A stretch of DNA of 64,000 bases from Natronorubrum aibiense (GCF_009392895.1 NZ_CP045488.1:682001-746000); one strand, 5' to 3'. Positions 24,973 to 33,125 are shown, counted from the first letter of the stretch. The notes: generated by a model not told the origin, from the letters alone. Numbers and translations: made by a program.

Positions 24973-25683
24973 CTACTCGAGTAACGCGTCGATATCGTCG
25001 GCGTGGGCCTCGACGAGGTCGCCGAAGGCCTGTGCCTCGAGTCGCTCCTGTGTCGCGCGTTCGCGGTCGTCCCGGATGCGGCGTTTCAACACAGCGAGCG
25101 TGTCGGCTGCGTTTGCGGCGATCTCTTCGGCGACGACGCGCGGGTCGGCTTCGATTCGCGAGATCAAGCCCATTCGGCGCGCTTCCCCGGCGTCGACGGC
25201 CCGTCCCGAGAGCGCGAACTCGAGGGCGTCGCCCTCGCCGATCACGCGGGGGAGTCGGACGGTGCCACCCCAAGCACCGAACAGCCCGAAAGTGACGCCC
25301 GGTTCGCCGTAGGTCGACTCGGGCGTGCCCACGCGGACGTCACAGGCCAGCGCGAACTCGAGACCCCCACCGCGTGCCGGGCCATCGATTCCTGCGACGA
25401 CGACGGCTGGCGAGTCCTCGATCGTCCGGGCGACGCGTTGGCCCAGTCGGGCGAACTCGACAGCCCGCTCGCGGTCGCCCTCGAGCCCGCTGACGGTCTC
25501 GAGATCCGCACCTGCACAGAACGCAGGGCCGTTGCCACGGAGGTAGATGACGGGCTCGTCGGCCTCGTCGATCGCCGCCTCGAGGGCCTCGAGTGCCTCG
25601 ACAGTCAGGGCGTTTCTCGCCTCGGGGCGGTCGATCGTCACGGTTCGGATCGTGCGGTCGGCATCGGTCTCGACATCGATCAT
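24973..25683 (-). CDS. enoyl-CoA hydratase/isomerase family protein
   Basis: Crotonase-fold protein of 236 residues. Seen: IDRPEARNALTVEALEALE, the oxyanion-hole region LRGNGPAFCAGADLE, and VAGIDGPARGGGLEFALACD with the second oxyanion glycine, then GEPGVTFGLFGAWGGTVRLP. It is a little shorter than the common 255-260. The residue at the position of the usual second glutamate is not certain from reading, so hydratase versus isomerase cannot be told. It may act in fatty-acid beta-oxidation with the acyl-CoA dehydrogenase at 10-11 kb, though they are not linked. Confidence 0.88.
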   Translation of the reverse strand: MIDVETDADRTIRTVTIDRPEARNALTVEALEALEAAIDEADEPVIYLRGNGPAFCAGADLETVSGLEGDRERAVEFARLGQRVARTIEDSPAVVVAGIDGPARGGGLEFALACDVRVGTPESTYGEPGVTFGLFGAWGGTVRLPRVIGEGDALEFALSGRAVDAGEARRMGLISRIEADPRVVAEEIAANAADTLAVLKRRIRDDRERATQERLEAQAFGDLVEAHADDIDALLE

Positions 25684-25744
25684 GTACGCCAGTGTACCCG
25701 ACGTTTCCAAAGGTCTTTGCCTCCTCCGTCGTAACCCCCTTCCA

Positions 25745-26518
25745 ATGGAACAAGCCGACAGCTGTCGGCGGGCCGCCTCCGAGGCCATCGCGGACGTGGA
25801 ACCACCGCAGCTATACGATTTCATCGAGGCAACTCTCGACGAGGCCTCGATGGTTCCCGGCGTTCTCACCCTCGAGAGTGCTGCAGCGGCAGCACCCGAC
25901 GGAAACGAGAGCCGCGACCTCGAGTCCGAGTTGCCAGCCAGTCGATCAGTCTCGGACCGCGAGCACGACCGCGACACCGAACACGGCACAGCCGACGACA
26001 GTCCGACCGATCACGAGCGGATCGCCACGCAGGCGGCCGGCGTCCAGCTCATCTACGAGGGACTACGTCTCACCCGATCGCTCGCCCACGACGAGCCCTG
26101 GACGAGCGAGACCGACGGCCGAGATGGCGACACCGGGGATCTCGAGATTCTCGCCGCCGACATCCTCGTCGCTCGTGGCTTCTACCTGCTCGCCCGGACT
26201 GACGCGGCCAGCAAGGCGGTTCGGACGGTCCAGGCGTTCGGTCGCGATCAAACCCGTCGCGAAACCGCCGCCGATCCGGTGACGATGGACGCAAATCTAG
26301 AGCGCGACATCCTCGAGCTCGCCGTCCTCACCGGAACCGCCGCGGTCGGGACAACTCCCTCACCACGCCTGCTCGCCACCGCTGAGTCACTCGCCGACAC
26401 CGCCGGAACTACCTTCCCACCCGCAACCGAGTGTCTCGATGATCCCGTCCCACCGCTGTCGGAACGCTCGCTCGAGGACCACACGACAGATCGAGCGACG
26501 TCGGCGACAGACCACTGA
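25745..26518 (+). CDS. haloarchaeal conserved helical protein (DUF7114-like)
   Basis: Predicted 257-residue soluble, mostly helical, acidic protein. Segments VPGVLTLESAA, GVQLIYEGLRLTRSLAHDEPW and ILAADILVARGFYLLARTDAA match a family found throughout haloarchaea. The pattern of helices recalls polyprenyl synthetases, but the DDxxD motifs needed for that reaction are absent. Function unknown. The start is ATG 25745, just past the divergent promoter shared with the enoyl-CoA hydratase gene. tRNA-Thr follows. Confidence 0.65.
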   Translation: MEQADSCRRAASEAIADVEPPQLYDFIEATLDEASMVPGVLTLESAAAAAPDGNESRDLESELPASRSVSDREHDRDTEHGTADDSPTDHERIATQAAGVQLIYEGLRLTRSLAHDEPWTSETDGRDGDTGDLEILAADILVARGFYLLARTDAASKAVRTVQAFGRDQTRRETAADPVTMDANLERDILELAVLTGTAAVGTTPSPRLLATAESLADTAGTTFPPATECLDDPVPPLSERSLEDHTTDRATSATDH

Positions 26519-26612
26519 TAGGCCGCTCCGGAATTGGGGTGCGGCATACCACCCCACGCCCGGTGGCGAATCGAAACTCATAAAGTTAACTCGCGACAAC
26601 GAGAAGATGCGC

Positions 26613-26684
26613 GCCTGGGTAGCTTAGCGGTAAAGCGCGTCCTTGGTAAGGACGAGAGCCCGGGTTCAAATCCCGGCCTAGGCT
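26613..26684 (+). tRNA. tRNA-Thr (GGT)
   Basis: Acceptor GCCTGGG/CCTAGGC (one G-T pair), anticodon stem CGTCC/GGACG with loop TTGGTAA (anticodon GGT), T-arm GGGTTCAAATCCC, discriminator T. No CCA encoded. Confidence 0.95.
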
Positions 26685-26716
26685 TCTTCCGTTTTTCACG
26701 TTCTCGAGCCGAGCGT

Positions 26717-26727
26717 TTTAAATATCT
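26717..26727 (+). promoter_or_regulatory. orphan TATA box after tRNA-Thr
   Basis: TTTTAAATAT at about 26717-26726 is a strong haloarchaeal TATA box. Transcription would start near 26746 and run into the 3' side of the convergent membrane protein gene. No gene in that direction is seen up to 26901, so it may drive a small RNA or be chance. Confidence 0.3.
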
Positions 26728-26901
26728 TTACCCGACCGTAGAGACGCATACGGTCGACAATAGCGGTGTAACGCATATCTCGACGTTCTGCCGTCACACC
26801 GGAACTGACGACCAGGAACCCGTCTCACAAGTCAAAAAAGCCAAACGTTCGGCAACGGCGCGTCGGATCGACGGTCAGGACGATCGAACGAGAACAGACG
26901 G

Positions 26902-27195
26902 TTACGTGACATACAGCGAGCGGGCAATAATGAGAAAGCCGGCGAGCATGAGCAGGCTCTCGAGGAGAATCCCCATCATCAGCGACACTCCGAGGAGTTC
27001 ATAGAGGAAGCCGGCAAGCACCAGCCCGAGCGTGACGAGTCCGAACCCGACGGCGAGCAGGCCGAGCGCGGGCTGTCGAGTCCGGCGGTAGGCCTTGTAC
27101 GCGAAGAAGGTGATCAGACTTCCAACGAGCAGGATAAGCGTCTTAACGACGGCAAGCAGGATCGCGACCGGTAGCCCTGTATCGTGGAAGCTCAT
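26902..27195 (-). CDS. small haloarchaeal membrane protein (DUF7521-like)
   Basis: About 97 residues, with three predicted membrane helices: LPVAILLAVVKTLILLVGSL, PALGLLAVGFGLVTLGLVLA and LMMGILLESLLMLAGFLIIA. A short basic loop AYKAYRRTRQP lies between the first two. This layout is common in haloarchaea, often next to transcription factor-like regulators, but the function is unknown. The start MSFHDTGLP is chosen because the longer frame is charged and unlike the family. It shares a divergent promoter with the CDGSH gene. Confidence 0.7.
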   Translation of the reverse strand: MSFHDTGLPVAILLAVVKTLILLVGSLITFFAYKAYRRTRQPALGLLAVGFGLVTLGLVLAGFLYELLGVSLMMGILLESLLMLAGFLIIARSLYVT

Positions 27196-27317
27196 ACTGG
27201 TTCGTAGTTCGAAATCACAAACGGGACCCAAGTACCTTGTGTTCACGACGATTTCGGCCACGTTTCACTCGCATCCCGACCAGTTCCTTTTCGGTACCGC
27301 CGCTCGAACCCACGGCC

Positions 27318-27548
27318 ATGACACGACTTGTCGAACTCGAGGCGACCGGGCCGCGGAAACTGGAGCCGTCGGACATCGACGACGAGAAAGGAAATATCGC
27401 AGTCTGCCAGTGCGGGCTCTCAGAATCGTTTCCGTTCTGTGATGGCAGTCACCGACGGACGGACGACGAAGAGTCGGAGACGACCTACGTGTACGAAGAC
27501 GGCGAGCGATCGGTCGTCGAGTGCGTCGTCACGACGGACGACGAGTAG
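27318..27548 (+). CDS. CDGSH iron-sulfur domain protein
   Basis: A 76-residue protein with a single CDGSH motif, C-x-C-x8-C-x3-H (Cys30, Cys32, Cys41, His45, in QCGLSESFPFCDGSH). This binds a 2Fe-2S cluster through three cysteines and one histidine, as in mitoNEET relatives. Probably a small electron carrier or cluster-transfer protein in the cytoplasm. The acidic surface is typical of halophiles. Convergent with the following gene. Confidence 0.92.
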   Translation: MTRLVELEATGPRKLEPSDIDDEKGNIAVCQCGLSESFPFCDGSHRRTDDEESETTYVYEDGERSVVECVVTTDDE

Positions 27549-27579
27549 CACAACTCCCCGGTGAGCGTTCGAGCGACAC

Positions 27580-27891
27580 TCACCACGTTTCGATTCGTCC
27601 CTCGCGGACGTCCTCCGCACAGCCCTCACAGTCTGGATGGCCGTCCTCGAAACAGGCCGGCCGGTACTGGTCGTCGAGCATGGCCGCGCGTTGTTCGGCG
27701 TAGCGTCGGCAGACGATCTTCGCCCGACCCTGCTCGTCCGAGGGGAGGCTGCGGGCGTTTTTCGCTACCTGATAGGCCTCGCGAGCCTCCTCGAGTTGCT
27801 CGGTCGTCGAACCGCGGACCTGTTCGTACTGCTCGCCAGCCTCCTGTAGCTTCGAGCGAAGGAACCGTTCGAGTCGACGACGATCCGCCAT
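27580..27891 (-). CDS. haloarchaeal cysteine-containing helical protein (DUF7091-like)
   Basis: A 103-residue protein. The first two-thirds form a long helix with coiled-coil character (RRRLERFLRSKLQEAGEQYE, LEEAREAYQVAKNARSLPS). The C-terminus has cysteines in YRPACFEDGHPDCEGCAEDV, which with Cys60 in KIVCRRYAEQ could bind a metal ion. Family widespread in haloarchaea; function unknown. Possible nucleic-acid-binding role is only a guess from the basic helix and zinc-like cluster. Confidence 0.65.
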   Translation of the reverse strand: MADRRRLERFLRSKLQEAGEQYEQVRGSTTEQLEEAREAYQVAKNARSLPSDEQGRAKIVCRRYAEQRAAMLDDQYRPACFEDGHPDCEGCAEDVREGRIETW

Positions 27892-28094
27892 TACACATCT
27901 GTTCGAACGCCGACCCCATAGTCCCGTCGCTGAGAACCGGTCGCTGAACGGTGAGCGGCCCGCCCAGCATTCGAATCTGACGACTGCCCGCCGCTCGGTG
28001 GTGAAACCGGTCCAATGGCTGATTTACAGCCACCCACCCCCGCTGCAAGCAGCTGGTTCGACCCGTCACCGATCACTTTCGCTCCGATGCCGGC

Positions 28095-28162
28095 ACTTTA
28101 AATACGATCGGGAGCGAACCCGCGTATGCCTCCCAGTGAAACGAAAGAGGAGGCGTGACACA
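28095..28162 (+). promoter_or_regulatory. promoter and Shine-Dalgarno site of the rpa3 operon
   Basis: CTTTAAATACG at about 28096 is a clear TATA box, and AGAGGAGGCG at 28146-28155 is a strong ribosome site 8-10 bases before the ATG at 28163. In a genome with many leaderless transcripts, such a long leader with a strong site is worth noting and fixes the start. Confidence 0.65.
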
Positions 28163-29092
28163 ATGAGCGACGTACGACAGCACGCGGACGACATCCACGA
28201 CCAGTTTTCAGACCACATCGACGTCGCCGTCGAGGACATCGAAGAGCGCCTGCGCACGCTCGTCGACGAGTACAAAGTCCCAATGGACGAAGCTCGACGG
28301 AGCGTCACGAACCACTACCTCGAGGAAGCCGACCTCGAGCGGGAGGACATCTCCCGAGGCGGCAGCGAGGCCGCAAACGTCGAGGACGTCGACGAACCCG
28401 AGCAGTGGATCGACCTCACCGCGAAGGTCATCGAACTCTGGGATCCCCGTAGCGATTCCGTCGCACAGGTCGGCCTGCTGGGCGATCCGACGGGGACGAT
28501 CAAGTTCACCAAGTGGGCGAAATCCGACCTCCCCGCACTCGAGGAAGGCGGCGTCTACAAACTACAGAACGTCGTCACCGACGAGTACCAGGGCCGGTAC
28601 TCAGTCAAACTCAACTCGACAACGGTGATCGAGGAACTCGACGAGGATCTCGAGGTCGGCGACGATACGAGCGAGATCGAAGGCGCGCTCGTCGACATGC
28701 AAAGCGGTAGCGGGCTCATCAAGCGCTGTCCCGAGGACGACTGCACGCGCGTCCTCCAGAACGGCCGCTGTAACGAACACGGCGAGGTCGAAGGCGAGTT
28801 CGACCTCCGGATCAAGGCCGTCGTCGACGACGGGATCGACGCTCACGAGGTCATCTTCGACAAGGAAGCCACCGAAGACCTGACTGGCCTGAGCTTAGAG
28901 GAGGCCAAGGACATGGCGATGGACGCGCTCGATACAACCGTCGTCGCCGACGAAATCGCGGATGACATCGTCGGCACCTACTACCGCATCGAGGGGCCGA
29001 CGTTCGGCCGCTACGTGCTGGCCGACGACGTCTCCGAACTCGATGGGCCAGCCGATCCAGAACAGCTGCTGATCAAAGCGAGGTCGATGTAA
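28163..29092 (+). CDS. rpa3: replication protein A, Rpa3 type (OB-fold single-stranded DNA-binding protein)
   Basis: Binds single-stranded DNA during replication and repair. The 309-residue protein has an N-terminal helical part (DDIHDQFSDHIDVAVEDIEE, VPMDEARRSVTNHYLE), an OB fold at about 78-160 (WIDLTAKVIELWDPRSDSVA and GDPTGTIKFTKW), a zinc-finger-like segment near 189-207 (CPEDDCTRVLQNGRCNEHG), and a further OB-like region. Length and neighbour match the Rpa3-Rpap3 pair described in Haloferax rather than the larger Rpa1. The Rpap3 gene begins one base after the stop. A strong ribosome-binding site precedes the ATG. Confidence 0.88.
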   Translation: MSDVRQHADDIHDQFSDHIDVAVEDIEERLRTLVDEYKVPMDEARRSVTNHYLEEADLEREDISRGGSEAANVEDVDEPEQWIDLTAKVIELWDPRSDSVAQVGLLGDPTGTIKFTKWAKSDLPALEEGGVYKLQNVVTDEYQGRYSVKLNSTTVIEELDEDLEVGDDTSEIEGALVDMQSGSGLIKRCPEDDCTRVLQNGRCNEHGEVEGEFDLRIKAVVDDGIDAHEVIFDKEATEDLTGLSLEEAKDMAMDALDTTVVADEIADDIVGTYYRIEGPTFGRYVLADDVSELDGPADPEQLLIKARSM

Positions 29093-29093
29093 C

Positions 29094-29735
29094 ATGAGCC
29101 AGGCAGAACTCACCCGCGAAGTCGCCCGCCGCGTCTTCGCCTCCGAATTCAACGACTCGACGTACACCTTCAAAGAAAGCGACGACGAGCGCGCACCCAA
29201 CTACGCGCTGCTCCCGACCGGCGACCGCGCCAATCGCGTGTTCATCGTCGGCACGCTGACCGAGACCGAAGACGTCGGCGAGGACAGCGAGTACTGGCGC
29301 GGCCGCGTCGTCGATCCGACGGGGACGTTCTTCGTTTACGCCGGCCAGTACCAGCCCGAGGCCGCGTCGACGCTTCGAGACACCGAACCGCCGGCGTACG
29401 TCTCCATCGTCGGTAAACCACGCACCTACGAGACCGAAGACGGCACCGTCAACGTCTCGGTCCGACCGGAGTCGATCTCGGTCGTCGACGACGCCACCCG
29501 CGACCGCTGGGTCGTCGAAACCGCCGAGCGAACCCTCGACCGAATCGAGGCCTACGAGCAGTGGGAAGCCGAACAGGAAGCGCCGGAAAGCGCCTCGACG
29601 GCACCCACGAACGAGTATGCCCAGATGGCTCGCGAGCGCTACGACTTGCCCGTCGTCAACTACCGAAACGACGTCATCGCCGCCCTCGAGAGCCTCGAGG
29701 ACGTCGAGCAAGACGACGCCGAAGCGACGGTCTGA
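29094..29735 (+). CDS. rpap3: RPA-associated protein Rpap3 (COG3390)
   Basis: A 213-residue OB-fold partner of Rpa3. Seen: REVARRVFASEFNDSTYTFK, APNYALLPTGDRANRVFIVG, then WRGRVVDPTGTFFVYAGQYQ and AYVSIVGKPRTYETEDGT, typical of COG3390. In Haloferax the cognate pair is co-purified and jointly needed for DNA repair, so a stable complex here is likely by homology. The C-terminal 50 residues are acidic linker and helices. It is translationally linked to rpa3 (ATG one base after the stop). A T-run CCCTTTTTGTG after the stop may end transcription. Confidence 0.87.
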   Translation: MSQAELTREVARRVFASEFNDSTYTFKESDDERAPNYALLPTGDRANRVFIVGTLTETEDVGEDSEYWRGRVVDPTGTFFVYAGQYQPEAASTLRDTEPPAYVSIVGKPRTYETEDGTVNVSVRPESISVVDDATRDRWVVETAERTLDRIEAYEQWEAEQEAPESASTAPTNEYAQMARERYDLPVVNYRNDVIAALESLEDVEQDDAEATV

Positions 29736-29794
29736 GAACGGTCTACGACCGATTCCGCCCTTTTTGTGCCAAGCTACGACTCGAGCAGTGCGAC

Positions 29795-30472
29795 TCAGCT
29801 GTCGATAACGGCCTCGAGCATCGCGCCGACGCCGTCGAATCCGTCGTCGGTAACCTCGTGGCCCGCGTCGGGGTCGCACCGCTTGTCGACCGATGCGCCC
29901 GCGTGGTCGAAGACACGACACGTCGCAGCGATGCGTTCGCGGTCGACGTGTGGGTCAGCCCCGCCGTAGGCCACGAGCACCGGCGTCCCCTCGAGCGAGC
30001 CGTCGATCATCGTTGCCTCGAGTTCGTCGTTCGAACCGGGTAGCGTTCCTGAGAGGACGGCAAGCCCGCCGTAGCGGGTGGGCCGTCGACGAACGAACTC
30101 AGCGGCGACGCAGGCCCCCTGCGAGAAGCCGCCGATGACGGTTCGTTCGGGCGGGATATCGATCGCCCGGGCGGCCTCAAGTGCGGCCCCGACGCAGTCA
30201 ACGCTCGAGGAGAGCCACGGTTCGTTGGCTTCCCGTGGTGCGCTCGCCCGACGTGGATACCAGCGGCTTCGCTCGGCCTGCGGGGCGAGGACCGCGATGC
30301 CGTGGCCGGTGACTGGCTTCACGAGGTTGATCACGCCTTGGGCCGTCGCACCGCGGCCGTGACAGACGATGTACGCGGCATCCGCAGCTAGCGCGGGCGC
30401 ACCAGCCGTCACCAGTGGCTGGCCGGTGTGGGGCCCCGAGACGGCGTCCATGAAGCGATCGGAGCCAGTCAT
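29795..30472 (-). CDS. phospholipase/carboxylesterase family hydrolase (MhqD-like)
   Basis: Alpha/beta hydrolase of 225 residues. Seen: oxyanion region YIVCHGRGATAQGVINLV, nucleophile elbow GGFSQGACVA with Ser near residue 116, the acid Asp in VAYGGADPHVDRERI, and His in DAGHEVTDDGF. Its start codon overlaps the stop of the upstream ring-cleaving dioxygenase gene (ATGA), so translation is coupled. In Bacillus the same pairing, MhqO with MhqD, answers quinone or hydroquinone stress. The substrate is likely an ester or ring-fission product, by analogy only. Confidence 0.85.
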   Translation of the reverse strand: MTGSDRFMDAVSGPHTGQPLVTAGAPALAADAAYIVCHGRGATAQGVINLVKPVTGHGIAVLAPQAERSRWYPRRASAPREANEPWLSSSVDCVGAALEAARAIDIPPERTVIGGFSQGACVAAEFVRRRPTRYGGLAVLSGTLPGSNDELEATMIDGSLEGTPVLVAYGGADPHVDRERIAATCRVFDHAGASVDKRCDPDAGHEVTDDGFDGVGAMLEAVIDS

Positions 30473-31434
30473 CGGTCGCGCGTGTGAGCCGTTGGCACCG
30501 TCAGCGTCGGTAGTTGGCTCTCGATCAGTTCGCGGTCGCGCTCGAACCAGTCGGGAAGGTACAGCGACTCGCCGGGTCGACCGTCGACTCCACTCGCGGC
30601 GACGCCGTCGGTGTCAGTCGCCAGTTCGAAGAGGACGCCGCCCGGTTCGCGGACGTACAGCGAGTGGAAGAAGTGGCGGTCCTTGACCCGCGAGACGTCG
30701 TAGCCGCGGTCGTCGAACAGTTCGTGCCACTCGTGGAGGTCGTCCTCGCGCTCGACACGCACCGCAACGTGGTGAAACGTCCCTTGTCCTTCGCGGCCGA
30801 AGTCGGCGTCGCGCTCGAGGATATCGACGACCGTCGCTCGAGTCCCCGGTGCGCGGTATCGCACCCGCCCACCCGCTTCCGACTCGTACTCGAAGCCCAG
30901 CGTCTCGAGCGTACTCGCCGTCGCGTAGGGATTGACCGACAGCACCGACACGCCGTGGAGTACGCGAATCGCCCGCTCCGTCGGTACCGGGCCATCCGTC
31001 CACGGTTCGATTCCAGTGGGCGAGACAGTGCCCGACGAGTCGGCCACGAACTCGAGGCGCGTTCCGACGGGATCTTCTAACCGCAGACAGCGGTCGCCGA
31101 ATCGCTCGCGTGGCCCATCGACTGCGATGTCGTGCTCGCCGAGTCGCGCTTGCCAGTACTCGAGGGCGTCGTCCGGGACGACGAGCGCAACCGATTCGAC
31201 CTGTGGCGGCCCCACGCGACCGGCGTCGCCGTGGGGATCGGGAAACAGTGTCAGAACCGTTCCGGGCATCCCGGTCGCGTCGCCGAAGTAGAGGTGGTGT
31301 TGCAGGATGTCCTCGAAGTTGACCGTCTGCGTGACAAGCCGGAGGCCGAGGACACCCGTGTAGAAATCGATCGCCTCCTGTGCGTCTCCGACGATGCCCG
31401 TCACGTGATGGAGCCCCGGCGTATCGGTGTGCAT
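30469..31434 (-). CDS. ring-cleaving dioxygenase, VOC family (MhqO/LinE-like)
   Basis: A 321-residue protein built from two VOC (glyoxalase-type) domains. Seen: GLHHVTGIVGDAQEAIDFYT (metal His near residue 9) in the first half, VLHGVSVLSVNP in the middle, GTFHHVAVRVE (metal His near 230) and REPGGVLFELATDTDG (metal Glu near 286) in the second. This is the pattern of extradiol dioxygenases of the hydroquinone type. The start at 31434 gives the conserved beginning. It overlaps the hydrolase gene by four bases. Together they would open and process aromatic rings or detoxify quinones; no regulator of the MarR type is next to them. Confidence 0.88.
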   Translation of the reverse strand: MHTDTPGLHHVTGIVGDAQEAIDFYTGVLGLRLVTQTVNFEDILQHHLYFGDATGMPGTVLTLFPDPHGDAGRVGPPQVESVALVVPDDALEYWQARLGEHDIAVDGPRERFGDRCLRLEDPVGTRLEFVADSSGTVSPTGIEPWTDGPVPTERAIRVLHGVSVLSVNPYATASTLETLGFEYESEAGGRVRYRAPGTRATVVDILERDADFGREGQGTFHHVAVRVEREDDLHEWHELFDDRGYDVSRVKDRHFFHSLYVREPGGVLFELATDTDGVAASGVDGRPGESLYLPDWFERDRELIESQLPTLTVPTAHTRDR

Positions 31435-31571
31435 AACGGCTCTTAGGTCTCGAGGACCGTAGCCTGTCGGGCCAGACAAACACGACGGTCTGTGCCCGCC
31501 CAGAGCGTCAGCAGTCTCGTCGTGCTCGTCTGACGAACGGTTAAGTGTCATGCACGACGAATGGACGCTAA

Positions 31572-31979
31572 ATGGGCAACAAGAACAAGACGATCTCGTT
31601 TCGCGTAAACGAGGACGCGTTCGAGGCGCTGCAGGACATCGCCGCCGAACGCGACATCTCGTTGTCCGCGGTGTTTCGTGACTACGTCGACCAGCTCGTT
31701 GACCACGACGGGCAGATCGCTGTCGTCCCCGAAGCCGACCTCGAGTCGAACGCGGGCAAAGGCGACGACGGTCACTCGTTTCCGCCGACCGTCGAAGTGC
31801 CGAAGCGATTCATCCGCGAACACGAACGCCTCGAACTCGAGGCCGACCATCTGCGCGAACAGCTCGACGAGTACAAAGCCTACGTCAACGAGTTACAGGA
31901 CCGACTCGAGGAAGAAGAAGACGAAGTCCTGTTGCTCGACGAGTTAGACGACGACGAGGATCGGTACCAGCTTCGGTAG
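31572..31979 (+). CDS. ribbon-helix-helix protein with coiled coil
   Basis: A 135-residue protein. The N-terminus (KTISFRVNEDAFEALQDIAA, then DISLSAVFRDYVDQLVDH) has the strand-helix-helix of CopG/MetJ-type DNA-binding proteins. A long charged coiled coil from about 80 to 125 (RLELEADHLREQLDEYKAYV, NELQDRLEEEEDE) follows. Short relatives control cell-division genes in haloarchaea, but this one is longer and its target is unknown. A conserved zinc-cluster protein lies convergently after it with only one base between stops. Confidence 0.7.
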   Translation: MGNKNKTISFRVNEDAFEALQDIAAERDISLSAVFRDYVDQLVDHDGQIAVVPEADLESNAGKGDDGHSFPPTVEVPKRFIREHERLELEADHLREQLDEYKAYVNELQDRLEEEEDEVLLLDELDDDEDRYQLR

Positions 31980-31980
31980 G

Positions 31981-32436
31981 CTATCGCGTCAGCGCCTGTT
32001 TTTCGCGTCGGATCTCGTCGTACTGCTCGTCTGCGCCTTCGACACGAGCGAGCGCTTCGGCCGCCTCGAGCGTCCGCACGGCGTCGTCGAGAAACGAGAG
32101 CACGTCGCCGGGGTAGGCATAGACCATGTAGTCGTCGGTCATCACGTCGACGATCGCGTCCGGGCCGAGCCCCTGTGCGCGGAGTTCGAGGAGGTACTGG
32201 ATGAATTTGCGCTCCGGACAGCCACAGTAGGGGTTGTTGTCACAGCCACAGTCCAGAAAGTCCTGCGTGAAATCGAGCACGCGCTCTCTGGTCGCCGCGT
32301 CGAGTTTCTCGAGGCCCTCGCCCTGAAAGAGCATGTCGAGCGTCGCCCCCTTGAACGCTCCCTTCGGGATGTTCGTCTCGAGCTGGGAGCTGAGCTGGCG
32401 GTGATTTTTGACGTAGATTTTGTCGGTGATAGCCAC
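31981..32436 (-). CDS. DUF5814 family protein with CxC-x5-CxC cluster
   Basis: A 151-residue protein conserved in haloarchaea. It has a cysteine cluster CGCDNNPYCGCPERKF (Cys63, Cys65, Cys71, Cys73) that probably holds zinc or an iron-sulfur cluster, between helices. The segment KGAFKGATLDMLFQGEG precedes it and DDYMVYAYPGDVLSFLDDAV follows. In other archaea a similar domain is reported at the end of large Ski2-like helicases, so a nucleic-acid role is possible; here it is a stand-alone gene. Function is otherwise unknown. Confidence 0.68.
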   Translation of the reverse strand: MAITDKIYVKNHRQLSSQLETNIPKGAFKGATLDMLFQGEGLEKLDAATRERVLDFTQDFLDCGCDNNPYCGCPERKFIQYLLELRAQGLGPDAIVDVMTDDYMVYAYPGDVLSFLDDAVRTLEAAEALARVEGADEQYDEIRREKQALTR

Positions 32437-32590
32437 GCGTTGGTGGTCTTAGCGCCCGTGGGCCGAAAAACGTCCCGGTCGCGCCCGGTCGCGGTCTCGT
32501 CCGTTAGTGTCGCGGTAGGTACTCGCACGCACTCGTACTCGAGTCGTAACGTATTTTAGGCCGACCGCTCCTATCTTGTCTTGCAAGCGT

Positions 32591-32663
32591 GTCCGGGTTG
32601 GGGTAGTGGTTATCCTTCAGCCTTGTGGAGGCTGAGACGCGGGTTCGATTCTCGCACCCGGAC
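32591..32663 (+). tRNA. tRNA-His (GTG) with encoded G-1
   Basis: Acceptor TCCGGGT/ACCCGGA pairs perfectly, leaving G at 32591 as the extra 5' G (G-1) facing C73 at 32663. The anticodon stem CAGCC/GGCTG holds loop TTGTGGA (anticodon GTG). T-arm GCGGGTTCGATTCTCGC. The G-1 is therefore in the gene and need not be added later. Confidence 0.95.
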
Positions 32664-32748
32664 TTCCTGCGGCGGACAAATTCGTGAGCCGCAGGAACCC
32701 GTCGAGATCGAACCACGCGAGACGAGCGCTAGCGAGTCTCGCACCCGG
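32664..32748 (+). repeat. double hairpin and repeat of the tRNA-His 3' end
   Basis: Directly after the tRNA, TTCCTGCGGC (32664-32673) pairs with GCCGCAGGAA (32688-32697), a perfect 10-bp stem. A second stem GCGAGAC/GTCTCGC follows at 32717-32742. It ends in TCTCGCACCCGG (32737-32748), a 12-base copy of the tRNA 3' end (32650-32661). The first hairpin could end transcription; the repeat could be a scar of integration at the tRNA. Confidence 0.5.
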
Positions 32749-32781
32749 TGGAGCTTCAATATTCTACACTCGAGTCCTGAC

Positions 32782-32931
32782 TCACAGTGCGTCCTCGAGA
32801 AACGTTCGTAAGCGCTCACAGACGTACATTAGCCGCTCTTCGAGAATGCAGTGGCCGGCGCGGTGGACGATTTCACCGTCGAACTGATCAGTTCGATCCA
32901 CCTCGAGCGAACACGCCGCAGACACAGCCAT
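32782..32931 (-). pseudogene. fragment resembling the C-terminus of an alpha/beta hydrolase
   Basis: A 49-codon frame. GEIVHRAGHCILEERLMYV followed by CERLRTFLEDAL matches the last part of many alpha/beta hydrolases, where the catalytic His lies in the AGHCILEE motif. The nucleophile and the rest of the fold are missing: upstream lies the divergent small zinc protein gene. I read this as a remnant left by deletion, near the tRNA-His repeat. It could also be a chance resemblance, as the segment is short. Confidence 0.4.
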
Positions 32932-32957
32932 TATCGTACCGTCCGTACGGTCGACCG

Positions 32958-33125
32958 ATGCCAGACACGGACGGTCCGTTCGAGTGTGCGGCCTGTGGAA
33001 CCACGGTAGCGTTCGAGGATGCCCGTCGGACGAAAACGATGGGGGGGTTAGACCCGGAGAAGTGGCAGACGCTGTGCTGTCCGAACTGCGGTGCGCGGTT
33101 GCAGACGGTCTACGTCGGTGACTGA
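32958..33125 (+). CDS. small zinc-finger protein (two CxxC knuckles)
   Basis: A 55-residue protein with CAAC (Cys10, Cys13) and CCPNCG (Cys40/41, Cys44), the layout of the small zinc-finger proteins that are numerous in haloarchaea. Too small for a catalytic domain. Likely binds zinc and another protein or nucleic acid. The start is the ATG at 32958 (MPDTDGPFECAACG); the longer in-frame extension overlaps the divergent fragment and is unlike the family. Confidence 0.7.
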   Translation: MPDTDGPFECAACGTTVAFEDARRTKTMGGLDPEKWQTLCCPNCGARLQTVYVGD

